From Bacteroidales bacterium (GTDB lineage Bacteria > Bacteroidota > Bacteroidia > Bacteroidales > UBA932): a DNA stretch of 64,000 bases. The notes under the pieces were generated by a model. It worked only from the letters and a program-made list of their open reading frames with translations, was not told the DNA's origin and made no database searches. The stretch covers positions 124,001-188,000 of the forward strand of contig WOYW01000015.1 of assembly GCA_011620605.1 (NCBI GenBank). Reading direction: 5' to 3'. Numbering within the stretch: the stretch's first letter is position 1; each line of letters begins with the position of its first letter. Positions 53,653-61,929 of the stretch are shown in pieces. The translations under genes were made by a program, and so were the position numbers.

Positions 53653-54624
53653 ATGGACCTGTCGGTTGTTATTGCATTATATAACGAACGGGATTCATTA
53701 CCCGAGTTACTGGAGCGTATCCGTTCCGTTCTGGATGTCCCTTTACGTGAAGATTCCTCTGCATTGCCTGAATACGAAGTAATTTTTGTTGACGATGGCA
53801 GCACCGACGGATCCTGGGATTACATATCGGAACAAGCCGATAAGGATCCGCGGGTCCACGGGATCCGCTTTCGCAGGAATTACGGGAAATCCGCTGCCCT
53901 TTACTGCGGGTTCGAAGCAGCCCGGGGAAATGTGGTCATCACCATGGACGCCGATCTTCAGGACGATCCTGCCGAGATCCCCGCGCTTTGCAACATGGTG
54001 CTATCCGGAGAGTACGACCTGGTCTCCGGATGGAAAAAGAAAAGAAAAGACGGATTGTTTTCCAAAACCATCCCTTCCCACCTATACAACGCTACGGCCA
54101 GGCTGGTTACGGGCATAAAACTCCACGATATGAATTGCGGGCTGAAAGCCTACAGAAAAGAAGTGGTAAAAAACATAGAAGTGTACGGGGAAATGCACCG
54201 TTACATTCCTTACCTGGCAAAACAGGCAGGTTTTTCAAAAATTGGTGAAAAAACTGTCATCCATTCCCGTCGCAAGTACGGAAAAAGCAAATTCGGTCTG
54301 AGTCGCTTTGTAAACGGGTACCTGGATCTTCTAAGTCTATGGTTTCTTGCCCGTTTTGGGAAAAAGCCAATGCATATATTCGGACTTTTCGGATCATTGA
54401 TGTTCATTGCCGGAGGGGTCATAGCCGTTTGGCTCATTATTCAAAAATTATACTGGCAATCACACGGATTCCCTTACCGTCAGGTTACCGACCAACCCCT
54501 GTTCTACCTGGCACTTCTGGCTATTATTCTGGGTATGCAGCTTTTCCTTGTCGGTTTTCTGGGAGAATTGATCTCGCGTAATGCAACAGAAAGAAACCAC
54601 TACCAGATCTCTGAAAGACGTTGA
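53653..54624 (+). CDS. Polyprenyl-phosphate-type family 2 glycosyltransferase (DPM1/GtrB-like)
   Basis: 323 aa from the ATG at 53653 (MDLSVVIALYNERDSL); an upstream ATG at 53632 overlaps the DUF4199 gene. GT-A domain with FVDDGSTDGSWD, MDADLQDDPAEIP (metal-binding DxD) and HDMNCGLKAYRKEV. Two C-terminal membrane helices (about 240-262 and 285-308) place the product at the inner membrane. The family loads a sugar onto undecaprenyl phosphate for envelope glycan modification; the sugar is unknown. Confidence 0.92.
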   Translation: MDLSVVIALYNERDSLPELLERIRSVLDVPLREDSSALPEYEVIFVDDGSTDGSWDYISEQADKDPRVHGIRFRRNYGKSAALYCGFEAARGNVVITMDADLQDDPAEIPALCNMVLSGEYDLVSGWKKKRKDGLFSKTIPSHLYNATARLVTGIKLHDMNCGLKAYRKEVVKNIEVYGEMHRYIPYLAKQAGFSKIGEKTVIHSRRKYGKSKFGLSRFVNGYLDLLSLWFLARFGKKPMHIFGLFGSLMFIAGGVIAVWLIIQKLYWQSHGFPYRQVTDQPLFYLALLAIILGMQLFLVGFLGELISRNATERNHYQISERR

Positions 54625-55503
54625 ACTTACTCATTTCCATTCAGGCGGGCTTGCCTGTTCGCAGGAAAAGATCTACGTAAGCGGCGGCATCCCCGGGGAA
54701 CGTGTTCAGGTTGTTCCCAAAAGGGGTAAAGGGTTCCGCAGCGCTATTGCCGTTAATATACTGAAAGCTTCTCCGGACAGGACCGTCCCTTTTTGTACAC
54801 ATGCCGGCATTTGCGGCGGATGTCCCTGGCAACATCTGAAGTATGAAGCACGGCTGGAATGGAAAAAAGACATCCTCAGGCGTGCCCTGGATAAATACGG
54901 GATACATATTCCCGGCATATCCTCATGGGCTTATACCGTATGGGATCCATCCGGTAATGCCCGGTTTTACGCTCCTGTCTTTTACCACTATAAAGGAGAT
55001 CATCATCTGGAAGAACACACCGGAATGTTACGTCTTAAATACGGTCTTTCTTCTTTTTATCAACCCAACCCCCTGCAGGCTAAGCTGATCTTCAGCCATA
55101 TAGCGGAACTGGCAGACGATATTGTCTCTGATAGTTCTCCCGTTTTCGATCTTTATGCCGGTGTTGGTACCATTGCACTGACTCTGGCAAAAAAATATAA
55201 CCGGGCCTGCATCACCGGAATTGAGGGTAATGCTGATGCTGTCCGGGATGCCTTGGACAATGCCTTTCTTAATGGTTTGAGCAAAACAAACTTTATTACC
55301 GGGGACATACTCCAGACTTTTACCCCTTCTTTCACGGCTCAGACCGGAAAACCGTCATTGATCGTACTGGATCCTCCAAGAAGCGGAACACTTACCGAGA
55401 TCAAAAAAACGATTCTTACAGCCGGACTTACATCCGGCCTTATGACATGTTCCCGCATACCCAACACGTTGAAACTCTTGCTGTCTGCAGCAAAGAGCCC
55501 TGA
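54581..55503 (+). pseudogene. Broken RlmD/TrmA-family RNA (uracil-5) methyltransferase
   Basis: The N-terminal TRAM-like domain and iron-sulfur segment CTHAGICGGCPWQHL are intact, as are FDLYAGVGTIALTL (SAM site) and VLDPPRSGT. Two lesions are visible. Between LDKYGIH and PGISSWAY about 125 residues are missing. After TAGLTSGL the catalytic SCNPATQA-type stretch is lost and the frame shifts: another frame reads DMFPHTQHVETLAVCSKEP then TGA at 55501-55503, the likely ancestral end. The current frame runs on to 55525. The catalytic Cys is absent, so methyltransferase activity is not expected. Its start overlaps the glycosyltransferase gene by 44 bases. Confidence 0.82.
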
Positions 55504-55507
55504 TCCG

Positions 55508-55939
55508 TTACAGTGGGCGGTTTAGGTATTCATCAAATGACTGAGGCGCAGGTATATACGAACTTTCAAACAAAGGGGACGAGATCAGAAAATCCGCCGT
55601 AGACCTGTTACAGGCAGTAGGAATGTTGTAAAGGCTTGAAATTCGTAACAATGCTTTAACGTCTACATCATGTGGCTGCGGCTGCATTGGATCCCAGAAA
55701 AAGATGAGAATATCAATTTTCCCTTCGGCTATCAAAGCTCCCATTTGCTGATCGCCTCCCAGGGGCCCTGATTTGAGTGTGGTCACATCAATTCCGGTTG
55801 CTTTTTCAACCATACGTCCCGTAGTTCCGGTACAGACGAGCTTGTGTTTGATCAGACGGTCCTTGTTAAATTCCACCCATTCGATCAAATCGTTTTTCCG
55901 GTTGTCGTGGGCTACCAAAGCCAGATTTTTCCTGTACAT
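55508..55939 (-). CDS. mgsA: Methylglyoxal synthase
   Basis: 143 aa. Converts dihydroxyacetone phosphate to methylglyoxal plus phosphate, a bypass of lower glycolysis under phosphate stress. Motifs: [43 protein letters not shown] (catalytic Asp) and [20 protein letters not shown]. It is 6 bases downstream of lpdA and shares its minus-strand run. Confidence 0.96.
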   Translation of the reverse strand: MYRKNLALVAHDNRKNDLIEWVEFNKDRLIKHKLVCTGTTGRMVEKATGIDVTTLKSGPLGGDQQMGALIAEGKIDILIFFWDPMQPQPHDVDVKALLRISSLYNIPTACNRSTADFLISSPLFESSYIPAPQSFDEYLNRPL

Positions 55940-55945
55940 AGTCGT

Positions 55946-57322
55946 TTACATATTGGCACACTGATCACATGAAAGAGCTGCGGCTTCCATGATCCCTTCA
56001 CTCATGGTGGGATGGGGAAAAATGGAATGTATCAGATCGTGACTCGTGATCTTCATACCGCGGGACGCAACCAGTCCGCCTATCATTTCCGTGGCGTGTG
56101 CCCCAATGATATGGGCACCCAGCAATTTTTGTGTTTCAGCATCAAAAACCAGTTTGACGAAACCGTCCCGTTCTCCGGCAGCGGCCGCCTTACCCGATGC
56201 TGTAAAAGGATACTTCCCGATCTTCACTTTAATGCCTTTCTTTTCGGCATCTTTTTCCCGCAATCCAACCGATGCGATCTCGGGCGTTGTGTAAATACAT
56301 CCCGGTACATTGTCATAATCCACATCGGGAACATCCAGACCTGCCATTTTTTCCATACAACAGAGAGCTTCTGCAGAAGCCAGGTGTGCCAGAGCCGGTG
56401 TGTTTAATACATCTCCAACTGCATAAATACCGGGAACCGTTGTCATAAAGTTTTTATCTACGTTGATCCTGCCTCGGGTCATTTCCACACCCACTTCTTC
56501 CAGTCCCATATTTGCCGTAACCGGCAAAACACCCACCGCGGACAAAACAACACCAGCCTCTACATATTCAATGCCTTTTTTGGTCTGAACGGCCAGGCGG
56601 CACCCGTCGGCTGATTTTTCAGCCGACTGCACAGCTGCCGATGTCATGATCTTTATACCCGCTTTACGGAATGAACGGCTTAACTGGGCAGCAACATCCG
56701 TATCTTCGGTAGGTACTATCTGGTCCATGTACTCAATCAGTGTCACTTTTGTGCCGAGTGAAATGTAGAAAAAAGCCAGCTCCGATCCTATGGCACCGGA
56801 TCCTATAACTGCCATGGTTTCGGGTATGGATCCCGGGACCATAGCCTGGCGGTAACCAATGATCTTTTTCCCGTCTATGGATGCCCCTGGAAGTGAGTTG
56901 GGTTTTGATCCGGTGGCTATCAGGATATTTTTCCCTTCCAGTACCTGATCACCTACCGCTACTTTTCCGGGAGCCTGAACACTGCCGCGCCCGTGTATGA
57001 CATCAATTTTATACTTTTTCAATAAGAATTCTATACCTTTTGTCATCTGAGCAGCTACCTGCCGGCTTCTTTCAACAATGGACTTGATATCGGGCTCCAC
57101 ACTTCCGGTAATTTTCACACCGTAGTTTTCTGCATGCCTGGTCGTGTTGAGTGCTTCAGCACTTTTCAACAAGGCTTTGGTGGGAATACAACCCCAATTA
57201 AGGCAAACCCCTCCCAGAAGGGCTTTTTCAATAACTGCGGTTTTAAAACCCAATTGGGCACTTCTTACGGCCGCTACATATCCTGCCGGACCGGATCCAA
57301 TAATGATTAGATCGTAACTCAT
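55946..57322 (-). CDS. lpdA: Dihydrolipoyl dehydrogenase
   Basis: 458 aa flavoprotein that reoxidises lipoamide in 2-oxoacid dehydrogenase or glycine cleavage complexes. FAD motif IIGSGPAGYVAAVRSAQLG, redox-active Cys pair in GGVCLNWGCIPTKAL, NAD motif IGSGAIGSELAFFYISLG, and C-terminal HPTMSEG with the active-site His. No E1/E2 genes are adjacent in the window. It sits between secA (18-base gap) and mgsA (6-base gap). Confidence 0.95.
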   Translation of the reverse strand: MSYDLIIIGSGPAGYVAAVRSAQLGFKTAVIEKALLGGVCLNWGCIPTKALLKSAEALNTTRHAENYGVKITGSVEPDIKSIVERSRQVAAQMTKGIEFLLKKYKIDVIHGRGSVQAPGKVAVGDQVLEGKNILIATGSKPNSLPGASIDGKKIIGYRQAMVPGSIPETMAVIGSGAIGSELAFFYISLGTKVTLIEYMDQIVPTEDTDVAAQLSRSFRKAGIKIMTSAAVQSAEKSADGCRLAVQTKKGIEYVEAGVVLSAVGVLPVTANMGLEEVGVEMTRGRINVDKNFMTTVPGIYAVGDVLNTPALAHLASAEALCCMEKMAGLDVPDVDYDNVPGCIYTTPEIASVGLREKDAEKKGIKVKIGKYPFTASGKAAAAGERDGFVKLVFDAETQKLLGAHIIGAHATEMIGGLVASRGMKITSHDLIHSIFPHPTMSEGIMEAAALSCDQCANM

Positions 57323-57340
57323 AGACTATTTAAATTGTGA

Positions 57341-60300
57341 TTATAGATTTTTCCCGTGACAATGTTTGTATTTTTTTCCGCTTCCGCACGGACAGGGATC
57401 ATTCCTTCCAACCTGTTTTTCTACGTGTACAGGAGCGTTGGAATGCGGCTCTGCCGACTGTGTAAGTAAATCCGGACGTGATGTTTGTGTGTTACTCAGA
57501 TCTGTACGGCGCCTTTCATTGCCTGCTTTGTCCAGTTTGTCCTGATCCTGACGCAGAGGTATATGGGCCTTTAGCAGAAAAGCCAGCACTTCCCGGGCGA
57601 TTTTTTCCAGCATTTCGCTAAAAAGTTTGAAACTTTCAAATTTATAGATAAGCAACGGGTCTTTTTGTTCATAAGTAGCGTTTTGCACCGATTGCTTGAG
57701 ATCGTCCATGTCACGCAAATGCTCTTTCCAGTACTCGTCTATCATTACAAGGTTTATGGTCTTGTTAATAGCCCGGATCAATTCTTTTCCCTTGCTTTCG
57801 TATGCTTTTTTAATATTCACGATAACCTGGTAGATACGTTTTCCGTCTCCTACCGGAACCACAACATTTTCATAAGTAGCCCGCTGCGTTTCGTAAATAT
57901 TTTTCATTATGGGCCAGGCCTGGGCCACCAAAGCTTCTGCCCTTCTTCCGTAAACTTTCTGTATCTGTTCAGCCAGTGCTTGTGACAATTCGGCGGTATT
58001 TTGTTTGCGGTATAATTCCTCGTCAATACCTGGGTCAATGGATATCTGGCGAATCAATTCATGTATAAAATCTTCATAATCAATTCCTTCCATCTGCTGC
58101 ACAAACGATTCTGCAAAATCGGACATCATGTTGGCTACGTCCACGTCCACCCGTTCACCGTACAATGCATTCCGGCGACGGGTATAGATCACTTCCCGCT
58201 GTGAATTCATCACATCGTCATACTCCAGGAGACGTTTCCTGATCCCAAAATTGTTTTCTTCTACCTTTTTTTGTGCCCTTTCAATGGAACTGGACAACAT
58301 AGAATGCTGCAACACTTCGCCTTCTTTCATGCCCATCCTGTCCACTATGGAGGCAATACGACCGCTTCCGAACAACCGCATCAGATCATCCTCCAGGGAT
58401 ACGAAAAAAATGGAAGACCCGGGGTCTCCCTGGCGTCCGGCTCGACCCCGCAGCTGCCTGTCCACACGGCGGCTGTCATGACGCTCCGTTCCTACAATGG
58501 CCAGACCTCCGGCCTCCCGGACTCCTTCCCTCAATTTTATATCCGTTCCCCTACCGGCCATGTTCGTGGCAATGGTCACCGCTCTGGCACGACCCGCCTC
58601 GGCAACTATCTCAGCCTCCCGCGCATGTTGTTTGGCGTTGAGGACATTATGTTTTATGCCACGAATCTTAAGCATGCGGCTGAGCAATTCAGAAACCTCT
58701 ACTGAGGTGGTTCCCACAAGTACCGGCCGGCCGGCTTTTGTTAGTTCAGTGATCTTATCTATCACGGCATTGAATTTCTCCCGTTTAGTTTTGTAAATAA
58801 GATCGTCTCCGTCAATTCTTATGACCGGACGGTTTGTGGGTATCACTACTACGTCCAGTTTGTATATGGACCAGAATTCCCCCGCTTCTGTTTCAGCTGT
58901 ACCGGTCATACCGGCCAGTTTGTGATACATACGGAAATAATTCTGTAGCGTGATGGTGGCAAATGTTTGGGTGGCTGCTTCCACTTTTACCTTTTCCTTA
59001 GCTTCTATGGCCTGGTGCAAACCGTCAGAATAACGTCTTCCTTCCAGAACACGTCCGGTCTGTTCGTCTACGATCTTGATCTTATTGTCCACTACAATGT
59101 ATTCCACATCTTTTTCAAACATCGCATAGGCTTTAAGCAACTGGTTGACCGTATGTACCCTCTCGGATTTTACGGCGTAATCGCTTAACAAGGCATCTTT
59201 TGCGGCTGCTTTTTCTTCTGCAGAAAGATTTTGTTTCTCCAGTTCCGATATCTCGCTCCCCATATCGGGCAAGATAAAGAATTTGGCATCACTCATCTTT
59301 TTGGCAATCAGATCGTGTCCTTTTTCTGTCAGATCTACGGATTTTTGCTGTTCTTCAATAACAAAATACAGATCATCCGTTATCAGGTGCATCTGTTTAT
59401 TGTTATCCTGCATATAGAAATTCTCCGTTTTCTGCAACAGTTGTTTGATTCCCTGTTCACTCAGGTACTTGATCAGAGGTGTATATTTTGGTAAACCCTT
59501 AAAGGCTTTGAGTAAAATTTTCCCGCCGTTTTCTTCATCTCCTTCCGAGATCAGTTTACGTGCTTCGGCAAGGTATTGCTGAACGAGTGTTCTCTGTGCC
59601 TGGTACAGTTGTTCCACTATAGGCCGGAATTCGTTAAACTGCTGGTCTTCTCCGCGGGAGACAGGTCCTGAGATGATCAGAGGCGTCCGCGCATCGTCAA
59701 TCAATACCGAGTCAACCTCGTCCACGATGGCATAATGGTGCTTTCGTTGCACAAGGTCCTGGGAATTGATAGCCATATTGTCCCTCAGGTAATCAAACCC
59801 GAATTCGTTGTTTGTCCCAAAAGTGATGTCGGCCCTGTATGCTTTTTTACGCTCTTCCGAATTGGGCTCGTGTTTGTCAATACAATCTACTTGCAAACCA
59901 TGAAATTCATACAACGGCCCCATCCATTCCGAGTCACGTTTGGACAAGTAATCGTTTACCGTGACTATATGCACTCCTTTTCCCGCCAGTGCGTTGAGGA
60001 ACACAGGCAGGGTGGCCACCAACGTTTTTCCTTCTCCTGTTGCCATCTCTGCGATCTTTCCCTGGTGAAGAACCACGCCTCCTACCAACTGGACATCGTA
60101 ATGCACCATATCCCAAGTGATCATGTTTCCTCCGGCCATCCATGAATTACGCCAGACAGCGTTATCTCCGTGTATTTCAACATGATCTTTATTAGCGGAA
60201 AGCTGCCTGTCGTAATCGGTCGCCGATACGGTAAGTGTCTGGTTTTCCTTGAACCGCCTGGCCGTGGATTTCATAATGGCAAAGGCTGCAGGGAGCACTT

Positions 60301-60622
60301 TGTCAAGAACCTCTTCAATTTTTTCATCGATCTTTTTGGTGAGCTTGTCGACTTCTGTAGCCAATGCTTCTTTTTTCTCCACTTCAATTTCCACATCCTC
60401 CAATTGCTCCCTGAGAGCAGCCTTGGCCTTTTCATCTTCTGCTATATGATCCTTAATGATCTGTCTGATCTTTAGCGATTCTTGACGTAACTGATCGTTA
60501 TCCAGTTTATCAATCCGGTCATATTCCTGTGTGATCTTATCCACATAAGGACTCAATTGCTTAAGGTCCCTATCTGATTTGGACCCAAAAATCTTACCTA
60601 TAATATTTATAACTGAAGCCAT
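57341..60622 (-). CDS. secA: Preprotein translocase ATPase
   Basis: 1093 aa, the longer Bacteroidota form. Motor domain with Walker [32 protein letters not shown] (DEAD-like box), an extended variable region (about 330-500), and a second motor half with [11 protein letters not shown] and [17 protein letters not shown]-terminal helical domains and a zinc motif [13 protein letters not shown] at the end, which binds SecB or ribosomes. It drives signal-peptide proteins through SecYEG. A promoter box is 30 bases upstream. Confidence 0.97.
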   Translation of the reverse strand: MASVINIIGKIFGSKSDRDLKQLSPYVDKITQEYDRIDKLDNDQLRQESLKIRQIIKDHIAEDEKAKAALREQLEDVEIEVEKKEALATEVDKLTKKIDEKIEEVLDKVLPAAFAIMKSTARRFKENQTLTVSATDYDRQLSANKDHVEIHGDNAVWRNSWMAGGNMITWDMVHYDVQLVGGVVLHQGKIAEMATGEGKTLVATLPVFLNALAGKGVHIVTVNDYLSKRDSEWMGPLYEFHGLQVDCIDKHEPNSEERKKAYRADITFGTNNEFGFDYLRDNMAINSQDLVQRKHHYAIVDEVDSVLIDDARTPLIISGPVSRGEDQQFNEFRPIVEQLYQAQRTLVQQYLAEARKLISEGDEENGGKILLKAFKGLPKYTPLIKYLSEQGIKQLLQKTENFYMQDNNKQMHLITDDLYFVIEEQQKSVDLTEKGHDLIAKKMSDAKFFILPDMGSEISELEKQNLSAEEKAAAKDALLSDYAVKSERVHTVNQLLKAYAMFEKDVEYIVVDNKIKIVDEQTGRVLEGRRYSDGLHQAIEAKEKVKVEAATQTFATITLQNYFRMYHKLAGMTGTAETEAGEFWSIYKLDVVVIPTNRPVIRIDGDDLIYKTKREKFNAVIDKITELTKAGRPVLVGTTSVEVSELLSRMLKIRGIKHNVLNAKQHAREAEIVAEAGRARAVTIATNMAGRGTDIKLREGVREAGGLAIVGTERHDSRRVDRQLRGRAGRQGDPGSSIFFVSLEDDLMRLFGSGRIASIVDRMGMKEGEVLQHSMLSSSIERAQKKVEENNFGIRKRLLEYDDVMNSQREVIYTRRRNALYGERVDVDVANMMSDFAESFVQQMEGIDYEDFIHELIRQISIDPGIDEELYRKQNTAELSQALAEQIQKVYGRRAEALVAQAWPIMKNIYETQRATYENVVVPVGDGKRIYQVIVNIKKAYESKGKELIRAINKTINLVMIDEYWKEHLRDMDDLKQSVQNATYEQKDPLLIYKFESFKLFSEMLEKIAREVLAFLLKAHIPLRQDQDKLDKAGNERRRTDLSNTQTSRPDLLTQSAEPHSNAPVHVEKQVGRNDPCPCGSGKKYKHCHGKNL

Positions 60623-60652
60623 GTCTTGGTGTTTTCATTTTTAGACAGTTTA

Positions 60653-60660
60653 CAAAGTTA
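60653..60660 (-). promoter_or_regulatory. -7 promoter box of secA
   Basis: TAACTTTG on the minus strand, 30 bases before the secA ATG. It has a normal short leader, unlike the leaderless-type genes. Confidence 0.5.
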
Positions 60661-60710
60661 AACTTTTATTGTCAATAAACATGATATCAGACATGGCTCC
60701 TGCAAGGTTC

Positions 60711-61925
60711 CTATTTACACCAGCCCTTGGTCCAGTCGTTTCCGTAAGGCACTGCCCCGGCATAATCCGTTGAAGTGAAGAAAGGATCTTCCTGCTTCAT
60801 ATCAATACCACCCGGAACCGATCCTGCATACCCGTTCATAAAAGTGAGATCATAGTTGATTTCGTTATTGGGACCGGCCAAAAACAAATCTTCCGAATAA
60901 AGACCGGCAGCAGGTGAAACAGTCCCGGAAAGGTATATATTACCCAGGACGGAAATATTGTTTACCAGGGAAGATTCCGTTTCCGTCGTTTCTGTTGTGA
61001 GGCTGTTTGGCTTCCCGTAAACCAATGTATTGTAAAGCTTTACGTATGTCCCCGCACGCAGTCGGATCCCGCGTTTATTCAGGTTGGACCCGTTCCCGTT
61101 TAACGTGAGGTTTGCCAATACCGGGAATGATACCGGCTCAGCTGAAAAATCCTTGCTGTTATTATCGGCTTCAATCAAGCAATCACATTCATACCCTATG
61201 GTACTTTCCGCGCCCTGAACAGCAACCAGAAACTGGCCTTTTCCTCTCCAGCCTTCAGTCCAGTCAAACGAATCGTCACTGTTATCCGTGGCTACCAGGT
61301 ATTTCACGTTGACTGTTCCGCCAAACCATTCAAAACCGTCATCCGATCCTTTGTATGACTGAAGATGATCCACAACGGTTCCGTTACCTACACCGTAAAA
61401 AGTGAATCCGTTGGCTTCTTTTTCTTCACTGAAAGCATATCCCGTATATTCCACCCGGATATAACTCAGCCGACCCGAATTATCGGCAGGATCATTACCT
61501 CCGTACAATGCATCTCCTATTTCCGATTTTGACTGGGTTCCTGTCACATTTATGGGAGCCCGGCCGCAAATATGAACCCCTCCCCAGGCCCCGGGTTCTT
61601 TCTTTTCCGAGGTCATCACTATAGGTTTTTGGGCCGTACCCTGTGCCAGAATCGTTCCACCCTGCTCAACAAGTATGTAATCTACAATATCATCGTCCTT
61701 TGCCACAATGATCACACCGGGTTCTATGGTAAGAACACCGTCTGCCTTAACGTGAAGTCCTCCTGACAAGGTATAAGTCATTCCTGTCTTTAGGGTTTTT
61801 GCCCCGGTTAGTTCACCTGCCAGGTCAGCAGATTCAGTTTCCGGATCCGTTCCTTTTTCACAGGAAACCGTCAGAAATAGGATTACCAGTGCCATAACGG
61901 CCATTTTCCAATTCATGTGTTTCAT
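60711..61925 (-). CDS. Surface lipoprotein with beta-helix-like body, partner of the TonB receptor
   Basis: 404 aa. A lipoprotein signal ends LTVSC (Cys22, or Cys19 if the second Met is used). The body is repetitive beta structure: LKTGMTYTLSGGLHVKADG, LTIEPGVIIVAKDD, GGTILAQGTAQKPIVMTS, GAWGGVHICGRAPIN. It is rich in Gly/Asn/Asp, consistent with a parallel beta-helix, and has no catalytic motif I recognise. It starts 4 bases after the receptor stop, so it is cotranscribed and translationally close. A role as a substrate-capturing surface partner is inferred from this pairing. Confidence 0.75.
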   Translation of the reverse strand: MKHMNWKMAVMALVILFLTVSCEKGTDPETESADLAGELTGAKTLKTGMTYTLSGGLHVKADGVLTIEPGVIIVAKDDDIVDYILVEQGGTILAQGTAQKPIVMTSEKKEPGAWGGVHICGRAPINVTGTQSKSEIGDALYGGNDPADNSGRLSYIRVEYTGYAFSEEKEANGFTFYGVGNGTVVDHLQSYKGSDDGFEWFGGTVNVKYLVATDNSDDSFDWTEGWRGKGQFLVAVQGAESTIGYECDCLIEADNNSKDFSAEPVSFPVLANLTLNGNGSNLNKRGIRLRAGTYVKLYNTLVYGKPNSLTTETTETESSLVNNISVLGNIYLSGTVSPAAGLYSEDLFLAGPNNEINYDLTFMNGYAGSVPGGIDMKQEDPFFTSTDYAGAVPYGNDWTKGWCK

Positions 61926-61929
61926 TTTT

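Noticed and set aside
60623-60710. Possible small RNA or gene between secA and the lipoprotein gene
   Set aside because: Apart from the secA promoter box this 88-base gap shows no hairpin, frame or motif I can support.
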